DNA from: an uncultured Candidatus Pelagibacter sp.
GTDB taxonomy: Bacteria; Pseudomonadota; Alphaproteobacteria; Pelagibacterales; Pelagibacteraceae
Assembly: GCA_905612335.1 (NCBI GenBank)
Contig: CAJQRT010000006.1
Location: 1-45,585, forward strand
Direction: 5' to 3'
DNA length: 45,585 bases
Shown here piece after piece: positions 36,446 through 44,364 of this stretch (position 1 is its first letter; every line of letters starts with the position of its first letter). The position numbers were made by a program, and so were the translations under genes. The notes under the pieces were generated by a model. That model was not told the DNA's origin, made no database searches, and worked only from the letters and a program-made list of their open reading frames with translations.

Positions 36446-36850
36446 ATGAGAACTCCATATAATCCAAATCAAAGTCCAAGAGTAATAATTATACAAAAAT
36501 TATATGGTAATTTTTTTAATGATGACACAGATTTAACTTTTCCCAAACATAGATTTAAAAAGTTCATTAAAGATGTAGTTTTGGGCACTATTGAAAGAGA
36601 CGAAGTGATTAAAGAAGAAGTTAAAAAATATTTAAGTGAAGACATTCAACTTACTAATTTAGATAAGGTTTTTCAAGTAATTGTCAAATCAGCTATATTT
36701 GAGTTTTTATATAAACCAAAAGTATCTACAAAAATAATTATTAAAGAATATCTTGATGCATCAAATTTTTTTTTAGAAGACGGACAAACTAAATATTTGA
36801 ATGCAATATTAGATAAAATAGCTAAAAAAATAAGAACTACTAATGCATGA
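36446..36850 (+). CDS. nusB: Transcription antitermination factor NusB
   Basis: 134 aa all-helical RNA-binding protein that with NusE binds boxA RNA in rRNA operon antitermination. Recognisable pieces are SPRVIIIQKLYGNFF at the start, the central helices, FLYKPKVSTKIIIKEYLDASNFF and the C-terminal YLNAILDKIAKKI. The ribH-nusB-thiL order is common in proteobacteria. It overlaps thiL by 8 bases. Confidence 0.92.
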   Translation: MRTPYNPNQSPRVIIIQKLYGNFFNDDTDLTFPKHRFKKFIKDVVLGTIERDEVIKEEVKKYLSEDIQLTNLDKVFQVIVKSAIFEFLYKPKVSTKIIIKEYLDASNFFLEDGQTKYLNAILDKIAKKIRTTNA

Positions 36851-37802
36851 ATTTGAATTAATAAAAAATTATTTTCAAAAACTTTCTAAAAAATCCCCAA
36901 GTGCTTTAAAATTAAATGATGATGTTTTTTTTGATAAAAAAAATAGATTAGTTGTTTCTGTTGATACATATGTGGAAGGTAATCATTTCATAGATTTTAA
37001 AAAACCTGATTTAGTTATTAAAAAAATCATTAGATCATCTATATCAGATCTTATTTGCAAAGGTGTTAAACCAAAATATTATTTTATTTCAGGATCTGGT
37101 AATAAAAAAAGTTTTTCTAAATCAAATTTATTAAAAATTAGCAAAGCACTTAACCAAGAACAAAATAAATATAAGATATTTTTAAGTGGTGGAGACACAG
37201 TGTTTTCAAATAAGTTAAGTTTCACAATTACTTCAATTGGTTTTGCTAATAATATTATTTATAGAAATAAAGCTAAAATTAATGATGATATATATGTCTC
37301 TGGAAATTTAGGGGATAGTTATTTGGGTTTATTAGTTTTAAAAAATAAAATTAAACTTAATCAGCGATTAAAAAAATATTTTATTAATCAGTATTTTATG
37401 CCAAATATTCAATTACAATTAACGGACAAAATTAAGAAATTTGCCAATACTTCAATTGATATCTCTGATGGATTATTAGCGGATCTTGATAAAATGATTA
37501 ATAGTCAAAAATTATCATACAAACTTTTTTTAAAAGATATTCCAATTTCAGTTAATCTTAAAAAAGTACTTGATTTTAAAAAATTATCCAAGATTAACTA
37601 TATTTCTAATGGTGATGATTATCAGGTTTTATTTACAGCCTCAAAAAATAAGATGGGAATCATAAAGAAAATAGCTTCCAACTGTAGAGTTAAGCTTACA
37701 AAAATTGGCTCGATTCAAAGTTACGTTAAAAAATCATCTATTGTTGATGATAAAAACGTGAAAATTAGCCTTAAAAACAAGGGTTATTTTCATAAGTTTT
37801 AG
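36843..37802 (+). CDS. thiL: Thiamine-monophosphate kinase
   Basis: 319 aa AIR-synthase-like kinase that phosphorylates thiamine monophosphate to the cofactor TPP. Motifs are LNDDVFFDKKNRLVVSVDTYVEGNHF (residues 24-49), SSISDLICKGVKPKYYF, FLSGGDTV, ISDGLLADLDKMI and ISNGDDYQVLFTA. Several positions are more divergent than usual (for example SSISDLICKG where NLSDLAAMG is common), but the metal and nucleotide residues remain. About 90 bases follow before hppA. Confidence 0.92.
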   Translation: MHEFELIKNYFQKLSKKSPSALKLNDDVFFDKKNRLVVSVDTYVEGNHFIDFKKPDLVIKKIIRSSISDLICKGVKPKYYFISGSGNKKSFSKSNLLKISKALNQEQNKYKIFLSGGDTVFSNKLSFTITSIGFANNIIYRNKAKINDDIYVSGNLGDSYLGLLVLKNKIKLNQRLKKYFINQYFMPNIQLQLTDKIKKFANTSIDISDGLLADLDKMINSQKLSYKLFLKDIPISVNLKKVLDFKKLSKINYISNGDDYQVLFTASKNKMGIIKKIASNCRVKLTKIGSIQSYVKKSSIVDDKNVKISLKNKGYFHKF

Positions 37803-37892
37803 CAAGTTAGATATTGCCTTTTATTGCTTTTTTTGTATTGTCCGGACTTTAAACATAAAAATTTTTAACAACCAAACAACTAAAAAGGCATC
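37803..37892 (+). other. hppA upstream spacer with possible RBS-sequestering stem
   Basis: This 90-base spacer is the largest untranslated gap on the plus strand. TGCCTTTT at 37815-37822 is complementary to AAAAGGCA at 37883-37890, which covers the purine-rich ribosome-binding region just before the hppA ATG at 37893. A TCCGGA palindrome (37841-37846) lies in the loop. A weak promoter TTGTAT (37833-37838) with CATAAA or TAAAAA as -10 is also possible. If that promoter is used, the left arm would not be transcribed, so the stem matters only if transcription comes from further upstream. Confidence 0.3.
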
Positions 37893-39998
37893 ATGAACTC
37901 ACTTATAGAAACAATATTACTTTACACCATAGCAGCAGGATCACTTGCAATCGTTTATGGTTTTTTTACTGGTTTAAATATTATTAAATTGAGTGCTGGA
38001 AATGCAAAAATGCAAGAAATTGCATCTGCAATTCAAATTGGAGCTAAAGCCTATTTAACAAGACAATATAAAACAATAGCCGTGGTTGGAGTTGTTGTTT
38101 TAGTTATTATTTGCTGGGTGTTTAGTCCTCTAGTTGGGCTTGGTTACTTTATTGGTGCAACCCTATCTGGAATAGCTGGTTATGTTGGAATGTTGGTTTC
38201 AGTTCAAGCTAATGTTAGAACTGCTGAGGCTTCAAGAAAAGGTTTAGCAAGTGGGCTAGCTGTAGCTTTTAAATCAGGTGCTGTCACAGGGATGCTTGTT
38301 GCTGGTTTAGCTTTGTTAGCTATAGCAGTTTATTATTATTTTTTATTAAAAGCTGGAATTGATGATAGAGAAGTTGTTAATGCATTAGTTGCGTTAGGTT
38401 TTGGTGCTTCTTTAATATCTATTTTTGCAAGATTAGGTGGTGGAATTTTTACTAAAGGTGCTGATGTTGGTGCTGACTTAGTTGGTAAAGTTGAAGCAGG
38501 AATACCTGAAGATGATCCTAGAAATCCAGCTGTAATCGCTGATAACGTTGGAGATAACGTTGGAGATTGTGCTGGTATGGCAGCAGACTTATTTGAAACT
38601 TATGCTGTAACAATTGTTGCAACAATGGTTCTTTCTTCTATTTTTTTCTATGGTGATATAAATATGATGATCTACCCTCTAACTATTGGTGGGGCTTGTA
38701 TTCTAACATCAATCTTGGGAACTTTCTTTGTTAAACTTGGAAAAAGTAAAAACGTTATGAACGCTTTATATAAAGGGTTTGTGGTTTCTGCTGTTTCTTC
38801 ATTAATAATTTTATACCCTGTTACTGATTTTGTGATTGGTTTTGCAAGCGAATATACTGTTAATGGTAAAAGTTTTACTGGTATGAGTTTATATTATTGT
38901 GGAATAATTGGTCTAGTCATTACTGGATTATTAATTTGGATTACTGAATACTATACTGGAACTGAATACAGACCAGTAAGAAGTATTGCTAAATCTTCTA
39001 CAACAGGTCATGGAACAAATGTTATTCAAGGCTTAGCTGTATCAATGGAAGCTACTGCTATACCAGCTTTAATTATTGTTGCAGGTATATTAGCAACAAA
39101 TTCAATTGCTGGTCTTTATGGAATTGCTATTTCCGTAACTACGATGCTTGCGTTAGCAGGTATGGTTGTTGCACTAGATGCTTATGGACCAGTAACAGAT
39201 AACGCTGGTGGTATTGCTGAAATGGCTAAATTACCAAATAATGTAAGAAAGACTACAGATGCATTAGATGCAGTAGGTAACACAACCAAAGCTGTTACTA
39301 AAGGTTATGCGATTGGTTCAGCTGGTTTAGGAGCATTAGTTTTATTTGCAGCTTACGTTGAAGACATCAAACATTTTTCAGGTACGGCAGGATCTAAATT
39401 GGAAGGAATAGTTGTAACTTTTGACTTAACTAATCCTTATGTTGTTGTTGGTTTATTAATTGGTGGAATGCTTCCATATTTATTTGGATCAATGGGCATG
39501 CAAGCCGTAGGGAGAGCAGGTGGAGCTGTAGTTGTAGAGGTTAGAAGGCAATTTAAAAAGTTCCCAGGAATTATGAAAGGTACTCAAAAACCAGATTATG
39601 CCAAACTTGTTGATTTATTAACTCAAGCTGCAATTAAAGAGATGGTAATACCATCTTTACTTCCAGTTCTATCACCAATAGTTTTATATTTTGTAATTCT
39701 ACCTATCGGTGGTCAAGCTGAAGCGTTAGCTGCTGTTGGTGCAATGTTGTTAGGTGTAATTATCACCGGTTTATTTGTAGCTGTTTCAATGACTGCTGGT
39801 GGTGGTGCTTGGGATAATGCAAAAAAGTATATTGAAGATGGACATCATGGTGGAAAAGGTTCTGAAGCACATAAAGCTGCAGTAACTGGTGACACTGTTG
39901 GAGACCCGTATAAAGATACTGCTGGTCCTGCTGTAAACCCAATGATTAAAATTACTAATATTGTAGCTTTATTATTGCTAGCTGTAATTGCGGGATAA
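37893..39998 (+). CDS. hppA: Membrane-bound H+-translocating pyrophosphatase, K+-independent type
   Basis: 701 aa, about 16 membrane helices. Couples hydrolysis of pyrophosphate to proton export. The catalytic loop [44 protein letters not shown] is intact (the lysine/aspartate cluster begins near residue 185), and the C-terminal site has [21 protein letters not shown]. The segment [20 protein letters not shown] carries Lys where K+-dependent enzymes have Ala (GNTTAA), which marks the K+-independent class as in Rhodospirillum. The gene ends at a bidirectional hairpin shared with bamE. Confidence 0.98.
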   Translation: MNSLIETILLYTIAAGSLAIVYGFFTGLNIIKLSAGNAKMQEIASAIQIGAKAYLTRQYKTIAVVGVVVLVIICWVFSPLVGLGYFIGATLSGIAGYVGMLVSVQANVRTAEASRKGLASGLAVAFKSGAVTGMLVAGLALLAIAVYYYFLLKAGIDDREVVNALVALGFGASLISIFARLGGGIFTKGADVGADLVGKVEAGIPEDDPRNPAVIADNVGDNVGDCAGMAADLFETYAVTIVATMVLSSIFFYGDINMMIYPLTIGGACILTSILGTFFVKLGKSKNVMNALYKGFVVSAVSSLIILYPVTDFVIGFASEYTVNGKSFTGMSLYYCGIIGLVITGLLIWITEYYTGTEYRPVRSIAKSSTTGHGTNVIQGLAVSMEATAIPALIIVAGILATNSIAGLYGIAISVTTMLALAGMVVALDAYGPVTDNAGGIAEMAKLPNNVRKTTDALDAVGNTTKAVTKGYAIGSAGLGALVLFAAYVEDIKHFSGTAGSKLEGIVVTFDLTNPYVVVGLLIGGMLPYLFGSMGMQAVGRAGGAVVVEVRRQFKKFPGIMKGTQKPDYAKLVDLLTQAAIKEMVIPSLLPVLSPIVLYFVILPIGGQAEALAAVGAMLLGVIITGLFVAVSMTAGGGAWDNAKKYIEDGHHGGKGSEAHKAAVTGDTVGDPYKDTAGPAVNPMIKITNIVALLLLAVIAG

Positions 39999-40019
39999 AA
40001 AAGATAAGTTTATCTTTTT
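39998..40019. terminator. Bidirectional terminator between hppA and bamE
   Basis: AAAAAGATAA (39998-40007) and TTATCTTTTT (40010-40019) are exact inverted complements with a two-base centre. In either direction the hairpin is followed by a T-rich tract (TTTTTC plus strand; TTTTTTATCCCG minus strand). The right arm is also the last codons and stop of bamE. The stem is AT-rich, so strength is uncertain. Confidence 0.55.
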
Positions 40020-40471
40020 CTTTTACCTAAAGGGTCATTAATTTTCTGTCTCATACTAGATAGAAAGTCATATAGAAAGGTTCTTTTGTTGTATTGACTT
40101 TCTGTCGTTTGTTCAGCAAATTTTAAATCCTGCATTTTTGTTAGATCAAGAAATTCTTTACTTGTTAAAAGACCCCTATTATTGACTTCTAGTAATAGTA
40201 CGTTGTTTACTATAATTCTTTCGTTGCCAAATTTTGTAAGTGATGAATTGTCTGTTCTTCTTTCAATGTAAATCCACAAGTCATTGTCAAAAGTACTCTT
40301 TGTAGATGGTGAACCTAATAATTTTAAGATATCGTTTTTATTTGATTGATCAACCATAAGTTTTTCTTGTTTTTTATTTAAAAAACGAACACCGTGGTGT
40401 CTTTCAACTTTTTTTAAAGTACAAGATGAGATAAATAGTGATAATATAAAAAATATAAATAATTTTCTCAT
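40010..40471 (-). CDS. bamE: Outer-membrane assembly lipoprotein BamE (SmpA/OmlA family)
   Basis: 153 aa small lipoprotein of the BAM complex that inserts outer-membrane proteins. The lipoprotein signal [17 protein letters not shown] has lipobox ISSC with C17. The SmpA/OmlA domain follows with VDQSNKNDILKLLGSPSTKSTFDNDLWIYIERR. Its ATG overlaps the ATG of the divergent chaperone gene (CATG at 40469-40472), so its promoter must lie within that neighbouring coding region. Confidence 0.88.
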   Translation of the reverse strand: MRKLFIFFILSLFISSCTLKKVERHHGVRFLNKKQEKLMVDQSNKNDILKLLGSPSTKSTFDNDLWIYIERRTDNSSLTKFGNERIIVNNVLLLEVNNRGLLTSKEFLDLTKMQDLKFAEQTTESQYNKRTFLYDFLSSMRQKINDPLGKRKR

Positions 40472-40937
40472 GGATAAAAATTACATAAATATTTACAACA
40501 ATTTAGTTAAATTAACTAGAAATAAAGATTTGTATAAAGATTTTAAAAATCAAGATACATTTTCTGATAGATTGATATTCTTTTTACTTCATTTTGCTTT
40601 CTTTTTAAAAGTTTATAAGGAAAATAATGATAAAAAACTACTCCAAGAAATTTATGATTTCACTTTCAGGCAAGTAGAATTAAGTATCAGGGAAATTGGT
40701 TATGGCGACCAATCAATTAATAAAAAAATGAAAGACTATCTAAACTTATTCTATGGAATGATTGATAAAATTCACGATTGGGACGGTCTATCAATAGAAT
40801 CTAGAGCTAGTCTTTTAGAAATGTTTTTAGATAATGCTACAAATACTGAACATTTGGCTGAATATTTAGAAAAATATAGGTTAAATTTAATAAATAATAC
40901 TTTAAATTCCCATATAAAAGGTGTAGTTAAACATTAA
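40470..40937 (+). CDS. Ubiquinol-cytochrome c chaperone family protein (UbcC/Cbp3-like)
   Basis: 155 aa helical protein matching the alphaproteobacterial/mitochondrial Cbp3 (UQCC1) family, which aids assembly of the cytochrome bc1 complex. Characteristic segments are [56 protein letters not shown], and the C-terminal [12 protein letters not shown]. No membrane anchor is obvious. It is divergent from bamE with overlapping start codons. Seven bases follow before rpmF, where other alphaproteobacteria often have a DUF177 gene. Confidence 0.85.
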
Positions 40938-40944
40938 TTTTATT

Positions 40945-41127
40945 ATGGCTGTACCAAAACGTAAACAATCCCCGTCAAGAACTGGAATGAGAAGAGCTCA
41001 GAATATGAAGTTCAAATCAACTAATATTGTTGAGGATAAAAAATCTGGTGAATACAGATTACCTCATCACCTTGATCTTAAAACTGGAATGTATAGAGGC
41101 AGACAAGTTTTAGACCCCAAGGAATAA
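40945..41127 (+). CDS. rpmF: 50S ribosomal protein L32
   Basis: 60 aa. The start [20 protein letters not shown] is typical of L32, followed by a basic linker and [23 protein letters not shown]. There are no zinc-binding cysteines, as in the cysteine-free L32 variants common in proteobacteria. It lies 15 bases upstream of plsX, the widespread rpmF-plsX neighbourhood. Confidence 0.96.
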
Positions 41128-41142
41128 ATACCTCAACTTTAG

Positions 41143-42147
41143 ATGAATAAAATAATCAAGATTGCAGTTGATGCAATGGGTGGTGATGGTTCTCCAAAAA
41201 AAGTTATTGATGGCATTATTCATCATTTTAAAAATAATAAAAATTCATTTTATCAAATCTTTGGTGATAAAGATAAAATCCTTCCTCATATTAAAGGTGA
41301 TTTATCTGACACTTCTTTTGAAATAATTCACACAGTAGACATTGTTAAGGGCACGGATAGTCCACTAGAAGGTGCTAAGCGTGGAAAAAATACCAGTATG
41401 TGGTTAGCCATTCAAAGTGTTAAAGAAAAAAAATCTGATGTAGTAATTTCTGCAGGAAATACAGGAGCTTTATTAGTTATATCAAAACTCAATCTTAAGA
41501 TGATCGAAAATATTGATAAACCAGCTTTATCTGCTTTATGGCCAAACAAAAAAGGAATGAGTGTTGTTTTAGATTTGGGTGCCAATATTGAATGCAGCCC
41601 AAAAAATTTAATTGATTTTTCAATAATGGGATCTTCATTATTTAGATCTTTATACCCACATTATAATGCAAAAGTTGCTTTATTAAATATTGGGTCTGAA
41701 GAACTCAAAGGTAATGAAATTATAAAAGAAACTTATCAACAATTAAATCAAAGACAAAATCAGGATTTTGAATTTAAGGGCTACATTGAAGGCAATCAAT
41801 TAATGAATGGAGATGTAAATGTTATTGTTGCAGATGGCTTTACTGGAAATATTGCCTTAAAGACTGCAGAAGGAACTGCTAACTTTATTACAAGTGAACT
41901 TAAAAAAGCAATAACTGGTAGTGTAATTGGTAAAATTTCATCTTTATTAAATATTTCAAATTTAAAAAAATTTAAAGCAAGATTAGACCCCAGATTGTAT
42001 AATGGAGCTATATTTATTGGCTTAGACCATCCTGTTATTAAAAGTCATGGTGGAACTGATTATATTGGGTTTTCTAACTCTTTGAGTGTTTGCACAAAAA
42101 CAGTAAGTGGTGATTTAATAGAAAAAATAAGAAATAATATAAATTAA
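41143..42147 (+). CDS. plsX: Phosphate acyltransferase PlsX
   Basis: 334 aa enzyme converting acyl-ACP to acyl-phosphate for PlsY. The N-terminal IAVDAMGGDGSPKKVIDG, ISAGNTGALLVISKL, VLDLGANIECSPKNL, and VIVADGFTGNIALKTAEG segments are typical. Its last base is shared with the ihfA ATG (TAATG). In many alphaproteobacteria fabH lies between these two genes and is absent here. Confidence 0.97.
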   Translation: MNKIIKIAVDAMGGDGSPKKVIDGIIHHFKNNKNSFYQIFGDKDKILPHIKGDLSDTSFEIIHTVDIVKGTDSPLEGAKRGKNTSMWLAIQSVKEKKSDVVISAGNTGALLVISKLNLKMIENIDKPALSALWPNKKGMSVVLDLGANIECSPKNLIDFSIMGSSLFRSLYPHYNAKVALLNIGSEELKGNEIIKETYQQLNQRQNQDFEFKGYIEGNQLMNGDVNVIVADGFTGNIALKTAEGTANFITSELKKAITGSVIGKISSLLNISNLKKFKARLDPRLYNGAIFIGLDHPVIKSHGGTDYIGFSNSLSVCTKTVSGDLIEKIRNNIN

Positions 42148-42449
42148 TGACTAGAGTTAATTTAACCAAAAAAGACTTAATAAACTCTATTTATATGCAA
42201 ATTGGTTTTTCTAAAAATATATCTGAAAATCTGATTGATGATTTTTTAAGTACAATAGTGGAAAATTTAAAAAATGAAAAAAAACTAAAATTATCAAAAT
42301 TTGGTACATTTTCAATACGTTCAAAAAAAAGTAGAATTGGTAGAAACCCCAAAACTAAAGAACAAAAAACTATATCCGACAGAGATGTTGTTCTATTTAA
42401 AGCTTCTAAAGAATTTAAAGATTTGGTAAATTCTAAGAATGATTCATAA
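42147..42449 (+). CDS. ihfA: Integration host factor alpha subunit
   Basis: 100 aa HU/IHF-fold DNA-bending protein. It starts MTRVNLTKKDLINSIYMQIGFSKN and contains LKLSKFGTFSIRSKKSRIGRNPKTKE, with the conserved proline of the beta-ribbon arm (GRNPKT), and ISDRDVVLFKASKEFKDLV. Position between plsX and a MerR-type gene supports IhfA rather than IhfB or HU. It overlaps the MerR gene by 11 bases. Confidence 0.93.
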   Translation: MTRVNLTKKDLINSIYMQIGFSKNISENLIDDFLSTIVENLKNEKKLKLSKFGTFSIRSKKSRIGRNPKTKEQKTISDRDVVLFKASKEFKDLVNSKNDS

Positions 42450-42816
42450 AGATAATAACGCTTATAAATCTATAGGGGAGGTTGCTAAAATTCTTAATCT
42501 TGTAAATAAGAAAAAAGGAACCCTGAATACTCATACCATTCGGTTCTGGGAGAAAGAATTTAAGCAAATTAAGCCAAAAATTTTAAATGGTAATAGAAGA
42601 TATTATAACAATGACACAATAGAGGTTTTAAAAAAAATTAAATATCTACTTAAAGATCAAGGAATGACAATTATTGGTGTTAAAAAAGTTCTTAATTCTG
42701 ATAAATCTTTAAAACTTGACGAATTACCAAATAATTCTATAAATGCAGACTATAGTATAAAAAATAAACTTAAGAAAATTTCAGACTTAATAAAACAAAT
42801 AAAAAACTTAAAATAA
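42439..42816 (+). CDS. MerR family transcriptional regulator
   Basis: 125 aa. The N-terminal winged helix reads YKSIGEVAKILNLV then THTIRFWEKEFKQIKPKILNGNRRYYNNDTIEVLKKIKYLLKDQGMTI, a clear MerR DNA-binding domain. A short lysine-rich helical tail (to residue 125) replaces the long dimerisation coil and ligand domain of classical members, with no metal-binding cysteines. A MerR gene directly after ihfA is a recurring alphaproteobacterial arrangement. Target and signal unknown. Confidence 0.9.
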   Translation: MIHKDNNAYKSIGEVAKILNLVNKKKGTLNTHTIRFWEKEFKQIKPKILNGNRRYYNNDTIEVLKKIKYLLKDQGMTIIGVKKVLNSDKSLKLDELPNNSINADYSIKNKLKKISDLIKQIKNLK

Positions 42817-42817
42817 T

Positions 42818-43009
42818 ATGGCAAAAAAAACACACGTTAAAGTTAGATTAGTACCTGAGGCTAAACCTGATAGTCCATATTTTTATTATGTTAAAAAACC
42901 AGCTGGTGGAGAAAAAGCTAAAGTTAAACTATCAGCGAAAAAATATAATCCTGCTACAAGAAAGCACGAGATGTTTGTAGAGAAAAAATTACCGCCGCAT
43001 AGTAAATAG
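42818..43009 (+). CDS. rpmG: 50S ribosomal protein L33
   Basis: 63 aa. MAKKTHVKVRLVPEA, SPYFYYVKKP, KVKLSAKKYNPATRKHEMFVEKKLPP match the L33 family, cysteine-free form. The start lies one base after the MerR stop. Its TAG is two bases from the convergent chorismate mutase stop. Confidence 0.95.
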   Translation: MAKKTHVKVRLVPEAKPDSPYFYYVKKPAGGEKAKVKLSAKKYNPATRKHEMFVEKKLPPHSK

Positions 43010-43011
43010 TA

Positions 43012-43302
43012 TTATTTTTTTCTAAAATTTCTTTTTTCATAATCAATAAAAGACCAAATCATATTTTTCCATATTCTGTTTGTGATTTTTGGATCAATTT
43101 TTAATTGTATTGATTTTTTTTCAATTTTTTTAAGTATGAAGTTTATTCTTTTTTGATCGATGATTTCTTTTTTATGAATTTTTACCTTTAATACATCATT
43201 TACTAAATTAGATCTTTTTTTTAACAATTTAAGCAACTCAGTATCGAGCCTATCTAGCTTAATTCTTATTAAATTTAATTTTTTTTTATTTATAGGCGAC
43301 AT
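43012..43302 (-). CDS. Chorismate mutase (AroQ type)
   Basis: 96 aa monofunctional helical chorismate mutase converting chorismate to prephenate for Phe/Tyr synthesis. The first helix has LIRIKLDRLDTELLKLLKKRSNLVNDVLKVK, with the R and LD...LL...R pattern of AroQ, followed by DQKRINFILKKIEKKS and a final helix with IWKNMIWSFIDYEKR. Length fits the roughly 90-100 aa mutase domain. No prephenate dehydratase or dehydrogenase is fused or adjacent. Confidence 0.85.
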   Translation of the reverse strand: MSPINKKKLNLIRIKLDRLDTELLKLLKKRSNLVNDVLKVKIHKKEIIDQKRINFILKKIEKKSIQLKIDPKITNRIWKNMIWSFIDYEKRNFRKK

Positions 43303-43344
43303 TTAATCAATTGGTTATTAAAGTAATTATTATAAGTATAATTT

Positions 43345-44364
43345 ATGTTTGTAAATAGCGACACCTATATTAAATATTTAAAATTATGGTTAATAACATT
43401 ATTTTTATTAATTATTCTTATGGTAGCTGTTGGTGGACTTACTAGACTAACTGATTCAGGTTTATCTATTACTGCTTGGGAACTCTTTACGGGAATACTT
43501 CCGCCTCTAAACATTAACGAGTGGAACTTTTATTTCTCTGAATATAAAAAAATTCCAGAATATCAAAACATAAATTATGGCATGTCTCTAAATGAGTTTA
43601 AGGTGATTTTTTATTGGGAATACGCCCATAGATTATTAGCAAGATTTGTTGGATTATTTACATTGATACCTTTAATTTTATTTAGTCTATATTTTAAAAA
43701 TACCCAACATTATTCAAATAAATATTATTGGATATTTTTCCTTGTGAGTCTTCAAGGATTTATTGGTTGGTATATGGTTTCCAGTGGATTAATCCAAAAC
43801 AATGATGTTAGTCACTTTAGGTTAAGTATGCACTTATCTTTAGCACTATTTATTTTATGTTTAATTTTTTGGTTTATTTTGAATGTTTATAAAATTAAGA
43901 AATTTCAATTTAAATTGCCATACAAGCTTTTATTATTTATTCTTATACTGATTGTTCTACAAATTATATTGGGTGCTTTTTTATCAGGCTTAGATGGAGG
44001 TCTTATTTATAATTCATGGCCCGATATGAATGGTAGTTTTTTCCCTGGTGATGCTAGTTATTTAGATTTATTAAGCACTCAATTATTTTACAATGTATCT
44101 ATAATTCAATTTTTACATCGTTTTACAGCTTATTTACTTTTATTCTTTATTTTGATTTTAAATTATTTATTTATAAAAAATAAATCTAATATTAAAAATG
44201 TTATATTATTTAATGTAGCGATTTTGCTTCAAGTTTTTTTAGGAATTGTAACTTTAATTTCTGGTGTAGAGATTAAATATGCATCACTACACCAGTTAGG
44301 GTCAATTTTTGTTTTGACCACATATCTTATGATTTTATATAAAAATTCTAACCAACGGCTTTAG
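43345..44364 (+). CDS. ctaA: Heme A synthase (CtaA/COX15 family)
   Basis: 339 aa inner-membrane enzyme with about eight helices that oxidises the C8 methyl of heme O to make heme A for cytochrome c oxidase. Conserved elements are VGGLTRLTDSGLSITAWELFTGILPP near residue 28, the heme-ligand histidines in WEYAHRLLARFVGL, MHLSLALF, LHRFTAYL and ASLHQLGS, and the mitochondrial/alphaproteobacterial loop with DGGLIYNSWPDMNG. TATAAG and TATAAT boxes sit only 2-8 bases before the ATG. The 3' end overlaps the convergent metY by 17 bases. Confidence 0.95.
   Translation: MFVNSDTYIKYLKLWLITLFLLIILMVAVGGLTRLTDSGLSITAWELFTGILPPLNINEWNFYFSEYKKIPEYQNINYGMSLNEFKVIFYWEYAHRLLARFVGLFTLIPLILFSLYFKNTQHYSNKYYWIFFLVSLQGFIGWYMVSSGLIQNNDVSHFRLSMHLSLALFILCLIFWFILNVYKIKKFQFKLPYKLLLFILILIVLQIILGAFLSGLDGGLIYNSWPDMNGSFFPGDASYLDLLSTQLFYNVSIIQFLHRFTAYLLLFFILILNYLFIKNKSNIKNVILFNVAILLQVFLGIVTLISGVEIKYASLHQLGSIFVLTTYLMILYKNSNQRL

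Noticed and set aside
38541..38572. Near-perfect 12-base tandem repeat GATAACGTTGGA
   Set aside because: It encodes the conserved catalytic DNVGDNVGD motif of membrane pyrophosphatases, so the repeat reflects the protein motif.
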